Positions 8,441-21,000 of a stretch of 64,000 nt of DNA are shown here, piece after piece. A model generated the notes under the pieces. That model worked only from the letters and a program-made list of their open reading frames with translations. It had not been told where the DNA came from and made no database searches. Source of the DNA: Dactylellina haptotyla (lineage: Eukaryota > Ascomycota > Orbiliomycetes > Orbiliales > Orbiliaceae); NCBI GenBank assembly GCA_031310005.1, contig CM062384.1:1116001-1180000 (forward strand), read 5' to 3'. The position numbers and the translations under genes are program-made. How positions within the stretch are numbered: position 1 is the stretch's first letter; the number at the start of each line of letters is the position of its first letter.

Positions 8441-11400
8441 GATTTGTTGATATTTGAGGATGAGGACTCGACGGTGCGCCTCGACGTCAGGCGTATCGAG
8501 GTCGGTAGTGAATCGAAAGCAGCGAACAGATACGGGTGAGGGGTAAAAGGCGATAAGGCGATCGCGAGGACGAGGCGCGTGGCCGGCGGGCGATGGAGGG
8601 GACGGCCGTGGGGTCGAGGCGGAAGGTCGTGTCGATGGGCGTTTGGGGAGGATCAATTTGGCTGTGTTGGAGCGGGTTGGAGATGTGAAAACGCGTTTCG
8701 GGCGACCAATCGAATCCGCTGGCGAGCCGGCCAGCCTTGGCGCCCAAACGGAGCCTCACCCAGCTTGGCTCTTCGCACGATCGCACTACATATGATGAAC
8801 CGTCCAATAATTTACCAGTCAGGGTTTGGTGCATGCAGCTTGCACAGAGGCGGTCGAGTTTGGGATTCACAGCCGGCAGATAGAGCCAGTCGAGCCTGCT
8901 GACACAGCTCTGATGCCGGCCCCGTCTTACGATAGATTTACCTGGTGGACTGAACCGATGCACAGACCACATATATCGGGCCTGACTAGGAATTCCGCTA
9001 TGATTCAAATTCTTGAAATCGAATTGCAATATTGGTGTGCGAGACCGACTCGAGCGCGCATAGCGTCGGTCGACAAAACATGATGGCATTGTAGCTAGCT
9101 CCAGTGTGTCCTGCAGGTGCCATGCTGTCCGGGTTTTCATTACGGCATGCATGGCCGCTCGTATGCATATAAGATCTCCTCGTTAATGACCCATTTTACC
9201 CATCGCCAGCCCGTCCGGATTGGGGACTTCCATCGATATCATTCTGGCAGCCGATCGGTAGACTCTTTCGCAGCTCCACGTAGAAGGGAAGAAAAAAACA
9301 GGTCATGCGAACATGAACAGATTTTCGACGCCACTGGAAAATTTAAAGCCATTCGGTTCGCCGCCGAACGCAGGAATCCTATCATGGTACGATATCTCTG
9401 GTGGATCACCTCAATGCCAATGCGAATGATATCGTCCAAGACCTGCGAGAACCCACAAAGAACTGAATTTGTCTCTGGGTAGCGGATCTCACGAGTCGTC
9501 GCAACCCGCGGCCGGCAACGTCTCCTGCCAATTACTCGCAGCAACCGTAGCATTTCTCCGGACGAGATTACCGATCCCACGCCGCGAGCACCCTTTCTAC
9601 CTATCTCTCGCCATCATTCTGGTGTGCGAGCCAGATTCGATAAGTTAATCTCGCGGCCGCGGATGGGTCGGGTTTCATTACAAATGGGTATATAAGTATA
9701 CGCTGCTGCTGCAGTGCTGTGGTTTCGTCTCGGACAAACGGAGGCGCCTTTCACCCGTGAACGGTTAACCTGCCACCCAGCATCCCCACAACCCGGCCAC
9801 TACCCCGAAAAAGGGTTCACTTCAATTGACAGAAACAGAAGAATCGATTGGGAAAAAACCCGTGGGCTTGGCTCGTTGCTATTTTTCTTTCTTTCTGTTA
9901 CTGCGCGCATGTGCTTTTTACGGAAAAAGTCAGTTCATGGTGATCCCCATGCATAGGCAACGGCCGGGGTTGATATCAGAAGTTACAGATTATTATTGAC
10001 TACCATCCCTCCCTCCCACACACACAAACCTGGCCGGCGTGGGAAAAAAACCGAGCTAGGTAGTTTATTTGACATCCCACGAATGAGATATATGCAAAAT
10101 TGTAGTGTCGCTCTGAACGGCAGTAAACACGGAAGGAGGGGTAAATTGGTTAAGTTTTACAAGATATGAACCTGTGAAAGGTGTGACGAGGTTCTTTTCC
10201 TTCCTCGTCGCTGGCGAGAGGCAGCAGCCACGGCCGCCGTGCTATATAAAGGTCCACAGATCGTCCCTTCCTCGATCTTTTCCTTCTCTCCCCTCTAGAT
10301 TGCTCCGAATTCAAAAAAAAAAAGAGACGGACCCAGAGCGGCAGTTTTACCGATTGCGCGCTCACATTGTAGGAAGGGTAGAGAGAGAAACGTTTAGACT
10401 TCGGACTTTCGGACATATATTCAATTGAAGCGACGAAAACAGAAGCGCTGGGCATGCAACTCTAACAAGCATCGACAAGAGAATAAAAAACCCACATACC
10501 CAAAGACCCATTAATAAAAATTAAAAAAGACTCATCGCGGTTGGCAGCTTCTTTGTTCTTGTCCGCAGGGTTATAATATTTATTATTTCTTGTCCTATTA
10601 TTTGGCAGCGAAAGGAAAAGGGAGACGAAAGAGCCATTTTCCGCATTTCCTCCGCCCGCTCCCACTCGGCCTACAGCTTACTGCGCATCAACGGGCAATT
10701 TTGAAACGGTCGTCCACGATCCTTCCATACACCCGCAGGAGGAGCGTCATTGCCGAGAAGCTTCCTTTTTTCCTTGGATAATCAAGCGACACGGCCAAGT
10801 GATTTAGCCTGCGCTTGCCCTTCGATCCCCGGCTTCGACACCCCGCACTTTGCTATTGGGGGCGTGCCGGCTGCATATCTTACACACCGCTCGGGGATAT
10901 TTCGCCCTCTGCGCCCAACAGGATTTCTTTTTCTTTGCTTTTCGGTGAACGAGGTCGAGCTAGGAACAGGACAGAAGAACGGGCAGCTGCTTGGCTCAAA
11001 GCAGTATAGTTGATATCTGAGCTCCGGAACCATTGTGGTTGCTTGTGCTGATCGAGAAGAAGAAGCATTTTCAACAGTCGACGACCACAATTGATTCCAT
11101 GTGGGTACATATAGCCCCCTCCTCCCCCTCTCCCTTTGTTAAATTCCCTCCCCTCCCCTCGTATCCCCCTCATCACCCGTCCGTTTTTTACGACAGCAGT
11201 AAATATACCCAAATATCCCGTTGAGACGTGCGTTGAGCGACAGCTGCAGCCCAGCCCGCATTTGGTCGTGTTGCCGTATGTACCCCAAGCCGGCCAAGCT
11301 GACCCCACCGCACCATTCCGCTCGTCCCTCAGCCAGCCCGCTGCTTACCGCTCCGGCGCTGTTGCTGCTGCTGCGAAGAGCTACCCCACCATCCGCATTC

Positions 11401-11649
11401 GTCACTTGAACCTCGTTGTTTTTATACGCGCATTTTAATTCGGGAAGCCCGCCTAAGCTTATTTTTATTATTATTTTGCTATAGAAAAAACTGAGAAGCA
11501 GAGGCAGCAAGTCTGCGAAAAGCTCGCCCGTCAAAGCCCCGACCAACGGCACTTCCTCCAAATCTGCCACCAACGGCGCTACCAACGGCGTAACCAACGG
11601 CGCTCACAAGGAAAAGGCCCCAGAGCCCGCACCCACCAAGCCTACAGCC
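8441..11649. promoter_or_regulatory. Long divergent intergenic region EAF3 / acetyl-CoA synthetase
   Basis: This 3.2 kb gap separates EAF3 and acetyl-CoA synthetase. TATA-like sites on the plus strand lie at 9689-9696 and 10243-10251; the latter is followed by a CT-rich leader (10257-10300), as in many highly expressed fungal promoters. Further pyrimidine-rich leader lies at about 11110-11215. From 11485 to 11649 there is an open, strongly codon-biased stretch in frame with acetyl-CoA synthetase. It begins directly after a CTATAG acceptor and encodes repeated TNG triplets, so the real protein may start in an upstream exon here. Other open frames, including one of 221 codons at 8487-9152 on the minus strand, have no recognisable domain. 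Confidence 0.45.
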
Positions 11650-14003
11650 ATGGCCACGGAAAACGGTAACGGCACCCCGGTGGTCGTCGAGGCGCACCAG
11701 GTCACAACCTACGATGTCCCAGAAGCCTTCCACAAGTGAGCCTATTGCAATTGTTATATATTTATATGATACAAATACTAAATGTATCCGTAGAAACCAC
11801 CCGGGCAAGCCAAACCTGAAAAACATGGACGAGTACAAGCAAATGTACCAAGAGTCCATCGAAAACCCGGAAAAATTCTGGGGCAAGCTCGCCACCGATC
11901 TCCTCCAATGGGACTCCCCATTCAGCACCGTCACCCACGGCGGACTCGAATTCGGTGACGTCAGCTGGTTCCCAGAGGGCCGCCTGAACGCCTCTGTCAA
12001 CTGCGTTGACCGCTGGGCATTCAAGGAACCGAATCGTCCTGCCATCTACTATGAAGCCGACGAGCCAGACCAGGGCCGCATCATCACCTATGGTGAACTC
12101 TTGCGCCAAGTCTCCCAGTGCGCCTACGTCCTCAAACAGATGGGCGTGCGCAAGGGTGACACCGTCGCCGTTTACTTGCCCATGATTCCAGAGGCCGTCG
12201 TCGCACTTCTCGCCATCGTCCGTATCGGCGCCGTCCACTCTGTTGTCTTTGCCGGTTTCTCCTCGGAATCCCTCCGTGACCGTATTCTCGACGCGAATTC
12301 CAAGGTCGTCATCACCACTGACGAGGGTAAGCGTGGTGGAAAAGTCATTGGCACCAAGAAGATTGTCGACGAAGCCCTCAAGTCCTGCCCTGAAGTCAAG
12401 AACGTTCTCGTCTTCAAGCGTACCGGGAACGAGGAAGTCCCATTCACCAAGGGCCGCGACTACTGGTGGCACGAGGAAACCGCCAAGTACCCACCATACT
12501 GTGCTCCAGAGTCCATGAACGCCGAAGACCCATTGTTCCTGCTGTACACGTCTGGCTCGACAGGAAAGCCAAAGGGTGTCATGCACACCACCGGAGGATA
12601 CCTTCTCGGCGCCGCTGCCACTGGTAAATACGTCTTTGACCTGCAAGCCGGTGACATCATGGGCACCGCTGGTGATGTCGGCTGGATTACCGGCCACACA
12701 TATGTCGTCTATGCTCCTCTTCTGTTGGGTGTTGGAACTTTGGTCTTCGAGAGTACACCGGCCTACCCCAACTTCTCGCGCTACTGGGACTGCGTGCAAA
12801 AATACAAGGTTACCCAATTCTACGTTGCGCCAACAGCGTTGCGATTGTTGAAAAAGGCTGGCGATAAGTACATCAACCACGACCTGTCGAGCTTGAGAGT
12901 GCTCGGTTCCGTCGGCGAGCCAATCGCTGAGGAGGTCTGGAATTGGTACTATAATGTTGTCGGAAATAAAAACTGCCACATTGTTGACGTGAGTTCATTC
13001 CATACTTTATCACGGGAGCAAACGAAAACAGTACTAATAGACAAATTTACAACAGACATATTGGCAAACCGAAACCGGCTCCAACGTTATCACCCCTCTC
13101 GCCGGTATCACCAAGACCAAGCCCGGTTCCGCTACCCTCCCCTTCTTCGGCATTGAGCCTGTCATCTTGGACCCAGTTTCCGGCCAAGAGCTGAAAGGCA
13201 ATGATGTCGAGGGCGTCTTGGCCATCAAGAAGCCATGGCCAAGTATGGCACGTACCGTTTGGGGATCCCATACGAGATACATGGATACCTACTTGAACGT
13301 CTACAAGGGATTCTACGTACGTTACAGCACCCGAAACTGCTTCGACATACCATTTTGCAATAGTCAAGCTAACTTCTCTTGAATTAGTTCACTGGCGATG
13401 GTGCAGGCCGTGACCACGACGGATACTACTGGATCCGCGGACGTGTCGACGATGTCGTCAACGTCTCCGGCCACAGATTGTCAACCGCCGAAATCGAAGC
13501 CGCTCTCCTCGAACATCGTATGCTACCCAAACTCCCCTCCCAGTCCTGTCATATCAATTATATAAGATATTAACATGCCTTTCTCCCTCTACAGCATCCG
13601 TCGCAGAAGCCGCCGCAGTCGGTGTAGCCGAAGAATTAACCGGCCAGGCTGTCAACGCCTTCGTCTCCCTTAAGGACGGATACGAGAATACCCCCGACCT
13701 CCGAAAGGCGCTCGTCTTCCAGGTCCGCAAGAGCATTGGACCTTTCGCCGCCCCGAAGGCGATTTACATCGTCGACGATCTACCCAAGACACGGTCCGGT
13801 AAGATTATGCGACGTATCTTGAGGAAGATTGTTGCGGGCGAGGAAGATCAGCTAGGTGATATTACTACTGTAAGTTCTCCACGATATTCATTCCACCCTA
13901 CGTGTGGGGAATTTTTGTTAACATTGGTGAAAAATAGTTGGCCGATCCCTCTGTCGTTGCGGGTATTATTAAGCGGGTGCACGAGATCAAGGCTGGTAAA
14001 TAA
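11650..14003 (+). CDS. Acetyl-coenzyme A synthetase
   Basis: The enzyme (facA/ACS1 family) turns acetate, CoA and ATP into acetyl-CoA through acetyl-AMP, in the cytosol and nucleus. I assemble six exons: 11650-11735, 11794-12988, 13056-13316, 13388-13517, 13595-13869 and 13938-14003, giving 670 residues, normal for the family. The N-terminus has [17 protein letters not shown], typical of fungal enzymes. The AMP-binding loop [11 protein letters not shown] is at residues 280-290, followed by TYWQTETGS, the hinge region [18 protein letters not shown], and the catalytic, acetylation-controlled lysine in RSGKIMRR at about residue 627. Codon use is strongly biased to C-ending codons, a sign of high expression. 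ATG 11650 sits in a perfect GCCATGG context, but the reading frame stays open upstream to 11485, so an N-terminal extension through an upstream spliced exon is possible. Confidence 0.95.
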
Positions 14004-14719
14004 GCGTACTGCCGGTTGACGAATAAGGAAAGTTAACAGGGAGGAAAGAAGGGACGGAGGAGAGACTTCCTTTTTGTAATAATGTTTAGTTCGAATCCAA
14101 TCCCTCTCTCTTTTTTATCTTTTAATTTAATTAAGTGATCTGGGATCTTTTTTATTTTTGGAAGAGCGGGAGCTAGTGGTAGTGGTTGGTCTTTTTTCTT
14201 TTCTTTCAAGGGAGATTATTCTGACGATGTGCTGATTCTTTTGTTGTTTATTTCCTTGTTGATGAAAAAAAAAACCTTACCCGCGATTCAAAATCTTTTT
14301 CAGTTCAGTTGTATTTTTAATTGATGTTAATTGATGTTTGTCTTTGAAGCCATTTCGAACTTGCGATTACAATCGATGACATTGATCAATAACAACACGA
14401 ACACATGTGGGAATTTAGACGGTAGGTACAGACGCAGCAAGACGATATCATTATTCCATTGAAACACTCGCAGGATAACTATTCGCAGACCATTCCCCTT
14501 ACTCTCCGTAAACAATTAACTACCCACCAGAGAACCAACAAGCTACTTACACTTACTCGAAACTGTACAAACGAAACGTATTACAATCTTGCCGCCCCGG
14601 TTCAATCACCAAGCTACAAGTTAAGGGCTAGCACGAAGCTACCATACATACATCAAAAACGAAAGGTATTTATCCCGTCTTAGCCGCCACCACTGCAGAT
14701 TCAAGATAAATATAGGATA
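14004..14719. other. Convergent 3' intergenic stretch, T-rich
   Basis: These 716 bases lie between two convergent genes and are rich in T tracts right after the acetyl-CoA synthetase stop (14070-14280), as expected for a 3' untranslated region. I see no gene in it. Confidence 0.4.
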
Positions 14720-16338
14720 CTAAGCAGGTTTGACCTCAGCTTGCGGATCTGGTTTTTCGCTCTCGTCTGCGACATCACCGGCGCCATCATCTGATTTGTC
14801 GTTTTCGACCGTGTGGTTATCATCCGATCCCGACTTTGTGAGCAAATTGGACGTGGCGACCGAATCGAGGATCTTGGGAGCGTAGTACATGACGAGAGCT
14901 CTAATCGCCGGGGCGCACCCGCATATGAGTGCAAGGTTAAGTTCGATACTAGTAGAGGGGGTTAGTTGACACCAGACCAGACGTGGTGAGGGTATTGGAA
15001 GGCTTACATTGTCCAAGCATCAATCATCAGGGATGAACTGCTTTGAGAGCTATAGTTTTGATACTTTATTATAGCATCAACTCGGAACCCGCTTCCTACG
15101 CAAGCACTACCAAAAAAGGGTTTTCAGCATATAGGTGAAAATGAAATTGGATGGGGAAGCCGTACACTAGACCTAGGCCGAAGGTAACGATGGCTAGAAT
15201 CCGCTCTCTGGTTTGTAGTTTTAATTGGAATACCAATGGCATCGGTAACACCCATATCAGGACATCCGTCACAATATAGATAATTCCAAAGGCAACCAAA
15301 GCGGATCTTCGATTAGCTTTGCAGGGAGTGTAAAGGAGATGGTCCCAATACTCAACCGGCTGGCACGAGAATAAAGTGGCGAAGAACGAGGCGATAGTAT
15401 TGCCAACAACTATGAATGCGGTGCCGTAAATGGCCCAACGGACGGCGAAGTATCTCGATGGTGTTACCTCGTAGTAGAAGAGTAGCAATGAAAATTTAAT
15501 TATCATCATAACCCATGGGTATAAAGCTGTAAGTGTAAAGTACGTCTTTTGTTATTATTTCGAAGATGTCAGTTCGGTCTCTTTTTAAAATTAGGAAATT
15601 TAAAGATTTCAGGGCATATATACCACGTAGCTTTGGCGAAGATCGTGCCAGCTTTTGTCCCAGTAGGCTTGGTAGTGACCAGCTTTTTAGCAGGAAGAGT
15701 CAGTCTTCTCCCAAGGAATATTATTGACGTGCAAACAATCCGCTGATAAGTTATACTTACTCGCACGACTGTGGAGAATAGCTACAACGCCCCAAGCTAT
15801 CGTCATCAACTATAATTGATAAGTCGTATTAGATAGATTTCCGCATAAAAAACATTTATTTCATGGAAATGCCAATGTCGATTATGAATCTTGGGGGGAG
15901 TCTGGTAGAGCATACGTAGCCTGCCACTGTCAACCAGTCGGGAGCCTTGGCCCCCCCTGCAACTTGATATCTAGAGTAAATTCGCAAGCCAACCGCGATA
16001 CTAGTCATAACTGCGAACGCAATGAATAGCGGTAGCACAATATCAGGATTTATAGGGTGCGGGATAGCATCCTCCATATCTATAATAGCAGGCAAAAGGG
16101 CTGCCATGCCTTCTTTTCCCCCGAGGGCTGCGATGAAGCGAGGGACATCAGATGGAGGTGTTCCGAAGTACTTCGTCAGGTCCGCTGGCTTTATAGTGTA
16201 GTTGTTCGCTATTATGTAATCCGAATACTTCCTGATAAGATCGAGGACGCGTACATTTGGATACTTTGGAGAATATGCACCAATTAAAAGAGATGTACTA
16301 AGGATCGTAACGATATCATCATTGTCAAGGCTGGACAT
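14720..16338 (-). CDS. SAT4/rhodopsin-domain seven-helix membrane protein
   Basis: I assemble six exons: 16338-15916, 15809-15761, 15682-15624, 15545-15173, 15095-15008 and 14948-14720, giving 406 residues. The fungal SAT4/rhodopsin-like domain begins near residue 97 with PDIVLPLFIAFAVMTSIAVG. It continues with APDWLTVAGYLMTIAW, the loop GHYQAYWDKSWHDL, then LYPWVMMIIKFSLLLFYYE, a helix before CQPVEYWD, and the closing helix WTIIELNLALICGCAPAIR. These are the usual landmarks of this large family of uncharacterised integral membrane proteins. Two points are odd. About 95 residues precede the first helix, with no family resemblance I know. The donor after exon 4 is a weak GTCTAG, accepted because it alone restores the conserved loop. 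The acidic tail is Asp/Glu-rich. Substrate and role are unknown. Confidence 0.82.
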
Positions 16339-17074
16339 TTTCGCGTTTTAGTTGATGAATATAACACTTTATCAAGAGTACTTAAGCGTCTAGTAAATCG
16401 CCCACCAGGAAAGAATCAAGAAGAAGCTGGTAGACAAAGTTTCGGGGTGTAGGCACCTGGATACAGGAACACATATATACAAGCTGTAGTCCTATCAGAG
16501 CGACGGTGGCAAACAACCGGTAGGCACATCCCTTATCCCCTCATTCATTCGATTGAAAACCACAGATTGCATGGCTTTCAATGTGCATCGACGCATCTAG
16601 CACGACCTATAATTCCGGATATCTACGGGAGACCTGTTAAGAAAAGAGCAGTCATGCAGCTAATATGCAGATTCGTGCATGGAACGGTACCTATTTTCGT
16701 CGCCGGGCCCAGAACCTACTTTATTGTAAAAAGATTCAAAACGCCAATAAATACCACAGCTTTCTACTTTCTTATTCCTGGTGTCATGTGTGAGCACCAT
16801 TTCTCCGTATATCCTTGGTAATTTCTCCTTTTGTCGATTAAACCAGCTCAACTGTTTCTTCCCAAAATATCCTACAACACTGGACCCGCCATAGATATAC
16901 TTAGAAAACCAATACAATCATATGAACTAACACTTTGGAAGATCCAAGCATAAGTATTTAGCAATACCCACATAAATACCTTTACCCAGATTTCTATTAT
17001 TTACCATCACCTTGACATTAACGCGACATTGTCCTAAACAGTCTCTGGACCTAGTCAAATAATTGATCATCAAC
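16339..17074. promoter_or_regulatory. Divergent intergenic region
   Basis: These 736 bases separate the divergent SAT4-domain and CBM1-like genes and should carry both promoters. The stretch is AT-rich, and I could not pick out a convincing TATA box. Short overlapping open frames are not supported. Confidence 0.35.
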
Positions 17075-18069
17075 ATGAAGCTCGCTGTATACATCTTTTA
17101 CCTCCTAGCCTTCTCGTCGCCTGTTTTTCCAAAACTTCCAGTAGCCGTAGTTTATGTCGACGGTGGCCTAAAACGACGTTTCAATTTGGAGACTATTTCT
17201 GTATCACCTGTTGTAGAAGCCAAAGAGCTTCTACAGAAAAGAGATGACTCAACCAGCACTTGCAATTGCGAACCGCAAGTAGTCTCTTACAAGTTTGATT
17301 CACCCCTTAGCTATATGGCACTTCCGCTCAATAATTGCACCCCGACAGCTATCACATCGAATCTCTGCCCCATGGGTCACATCTGTGCCTGCAAAACAAG
17401 CGGTTCGAGCGTCTGTACTCCTACAAGTGTTCAGAATACCACTGAATGCGGCACGGCGACTGTGCTATTTGAGCCTACAGGTCTCGCTCCACGCGGGGAT
17501 GAGTATGTAGACTCTCCCGAAGACAACGTACTTGGACGCTGGCCGTTAAGCGATATACCCACCGATCTCGCAATGTCTTCTGGGCAGTGTGGAGGCACCG
17601 TTAACCCAGCAGCGACCACTTGTAAGATACCCAATGCCTCTGCATTTTATATATAAACATATCTACTAATATATCTCCAGTTTGGGCGACGGTGATGACT
17701 GTGTGTCCGGCAGACCAGGTCTGCTCTTGTATCGGCACCGGATTCTCGCAGTGTGTCAGCACCACGGGGACTCCACCTTACAACACCGCCTGCCCGTGTA
17801 CCAACGAGTTTCCATACCCCTCCAATTTCCCAGGCGCTACAGCGACAGCAAAGCTCAAAGGTCAGTGTGGGGGATCATGTTGGCCCGGTCCAACAAATTG
17901 CCCTAGCGGTGCGACATGCTATACGGAAACGAGTCCGAATCCCGGTGGGTACGCCTACTGCGCGACGTCGACGCCAACCAACGAGTATAAGTTGCGAATG
18001 AGAGATGGGTGGCAAGTTATGAATGTACCGGCGCGCGCCCGGGCGATCGCAACTCGTATATTTTTCTGA
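17075..18069 (+). CDS. Secreted CBM1-like cysteine-rich protein
   Basis: Two exons (17075-17621 and 17681-18069) give 311 residues. The N-terminus is a signal peptide (MKLAVYIFYLLAFSSPVFP), and a dibasic site before DDSTSTC at about residue 57 suggests Kex2 processing. Three cysteine-rich blocks follow. The last, from about residue 243 (GQCGGSCWPGPTNC, then ATCYTETS and YAYC), is a clear fungal cellulose-binding module of the CBM1 type. The second, from about residue 170 (GQCGGTVNPAATT, then CPADQVCSC and GFSQC), is a divergent copy interrupted by the intron. The first (CPMGHICAC) shares only the C-terminal half of the pattern. No catalytic domain is present, so it may bind cellulose or chitin, or act as an apoplastic effector; that is inference. 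The tail after the last module is Arg-rich and ordinary. The start is the only in-frame ATG with a signal peptide. Confidence 0.8.
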
Positions 18070-21000
18070 ACTTAGTTTGGGAGAAATGTGAGATGTATTA
18101 CCAGTGGGCCTGTAGTTTTAATATATTCAACAAAGATATCATGTACAATTAACATTTATTCCAAAAATTCCATGAAATTTTTCTCGAATTTAACTTGCAT
18201 AATAGTTGGAAATTACGTCGCGATGTCAGCTTTAGAGATTGGATGTACTGTCCGAGATTCGTTTCATTAATCACCACTTTTCAATGCACACGAGTCGACA
18301 CAGGCTGAATAGCTATGGCATATCGAATCAAGCGCCTTTGCTTGCTTGATCGCTGCAATTCCTCGCGTTGCAAGATGTTGCTTTTTAGACACCCAGTACA
18401 CTAGCAAGGCGTCAAAATATGTACCAGATTTTAAAAGTCTAAATTATAAACGTATAAAATCCTTTACACTCTCTTTGCCATTCCGAGTGAGTTTATTAGA
18501 CTCACGTTAATAGTCCGTGGCTGAAAATTTGTCTTAGCCCGGTGGAACTCTCCAACCGTCTGGTTCATGCACGGGCCAGCCTCCAGGGTATCTTCCAATC
18601 GAATTTTCAACTGTAATCATACGATCTAAACACCACAGTACCTTAAGGAACCTCTAAAACCGCCCAAGACCCAAGCTTTCTTGATGGCTTACAGTATATG
18701 AAGAAACATGAAACAGATATTATAGAAACAATCATAAGTTGGCTATCAGCTTTTCAGCCAGATGTATCTTAGCCTTGTAGAAGTGCTAAACCAGCATCAG
18801 ATATACATCAGAAAGGCTCCGAAGTACACTGAGCTGCCCAGCCATTTACAACCCTATAAAACGCCTTGATAATTATCTCGGCACCTTAATATAACCGACA
18901 ACCCACGGGGCGGTGTGGTATTGCTTCCACGCCTTCCATCGCCAATCGAGTTGTCATACCCGACATGACGTATAAGATTTGATTTTGTCTCCGATCACCA
19001 AACGAAAAAATATTATTCATTCATGCAAGAGAACTTGTTGGGATAATAATATTCTCTCGAGCATTTAGGTACAATTTCTATACCAATACGCCATCCGCCG
19101 CGTTGTTATTCCACATATCTAACCCGCGATGGTTCCGGTTCCGGACTGATTATTTCCCCACTGGACGTCCAAGGAACTTGGGTATCCCATATGATAGGTA
19201 CCCCAAGGTTCTTGGTCAAGCTATAGCATTGCAAAAAGAAGCTGGAGCTCAACGCCCCCGAGTTCGTGTGCCGGTGGCGCATGGCGGCTATATCAATCAT
19301 CACAAGGTACATTTACGTTATTTGCTTTATATGTTTCAATGCCGAAAACATCCTCATGTCACTTGAAATGCTCTTTTATCCGCTGGAGTTATATCAATCG
19401 GAGAAATAGGTATCCCAACGGTCTAGATTCATGGTCTCCAAGCCGATATCAGCCTTTTTTCCCCGCCCGTTCAAATACCTCATCATCCATGTGATCGTTA
19501 CTTCTGCTCGAGGTACGAATGGAAGGGGAGTTACGTATACAAGCGGGCAAAGCCAGCGAGAACCTCGCTCGTGAGAGTTCCGATCTGTCAGCAGTATTAA
19601 TAAGTACGCTTGAGGAAACATTAAGACTGTCCAATGGTCGGATGGTCTGATATCTCCAGACGGCTGCTCAGCCTCCGCCAATGCAACGCAAGGGCGGGTT
19701 GGGGAGGATAGCTGCAGAGGTGTCGTTGACTTCCGTTAGCTAGCTAGCTAGCTAGCTTGCCGAGGAATGCAAATGCTAGCAGCCTTCTCGAAGGGCGGAC
19801 TGATGTGTTGGAGTGTGGTCGTTATTTGAGATACCGTCTTCGCGTTGTTGCGAATTGCGACAGGCTGGACCCTTGTCGGTTTCTGTGGACGATGGCTTCA
19901 TTGGCTCCACGTTTACCATCCTCTCTTTTCTTCTTCTTTCGAAAACTCGGGATGCTAACTCGGTACTGCGCATTCTAGCTACCTGTATATTGCAGCGAAG
20001 GGTCCCTTACCCAGTTTTTTCTGGAATATATCTCGTGCTAGGTGAAAGGTTATGAATTTCAATGTCTTGGCAGAAAGGGAAGTGGACCCTGCACCTTCGG
20101 GGACGCGTAAGTCATTGTCTCCGCAGGCTGGATTCACCATTGGCTTGACCTGCGCCTTCGCGATAGACAGGACAACCAGCCTAGCCCGGACGGCTTTGAA
20201 AAATGCGCTCTCGGAAGGGAAAGATGTTTTAGACGTTTTTTGGATCCCTTACAGCAGAAACAAAACTAAGTATTTTACTAGGTTGTTAAAGTTCTACGTT
20301 CTCCACTCTGTAGACTGTTTCGGACGATCTGATTGATCGATGGAGGCATGTTCACTCGTAAAAAACGGGGCGTTTATGTTTCTTGAGGATGTTTTTCTTT
20401 CTGTGTGCTCTTTTTTCTGCTCGTTTCCTCGGCTTCGTCAGGTAGATTAGGGCAGGTTTCATGAAGGGAATTGGAATTGCTCGGTAGATCCTGTAACGTT
20501 GGAAGCGTGAGCGCAGGGGGGTTGGTGCCCAGGACCGCGAATATGTCAGAAAACGCATGAAAAAGAAGGAACGGGCGACACTTTGTGTGTTTCCAATACG
20601 GAAGAACTGGTAGCGGAGGCTCGCGGTATTGGTTGACGACAAGCCCAGCCGCCCGACCAACATGGGTGTGTGTGGTTTGTTGGGGGGATCTTTGTAATAC
20701 TTTTGCCAGTTCCTGCAGGAAAACAGGAAGCTCATAATGCGATGCGAGGAACGATACTGGTCGGTTGGCTTACACAGCAGCAGGACCAGCAGCATGCCTA
20801 GAAAAGGAGTTCGAGGTCAGGTACGGAATATGTTGGCACTGGTTTCATGGTATCAGTTGTGTGTTTTTTTTTTCCCCCTGGGTTTATGTAAGTTACGAGA
20901 AGCCGCGAGTCAAGTGGTGTTTTTCTTTCTTTATGTGGTACAGATCCAAATGTATTTGAATTTCTAGGATCTGGGCCGGCCGCAAATGGATGTTGGAACG

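Noticed and set aside
8487-9152. 221-codon minus-strand open frame upstream of EAF3
   Set aside because: No domain, signal, or codon bias; it overlaps the promoter of a divergent gene and its amino-acid mix looks like translated non-coding DNA.
11762-12979. 405-codon minus-strand open frame
   Set aside because: It is an antisense shadow of the codon-biased acetyl-CoA synthetase exon; no independent protein features.
18537-18610. Minus-strand GRYPGGWPVHEPDGWR before a stop
   Set aside because: It reads like a real protein end, but no upstream exons or family could be found, so it is not called as a gene.
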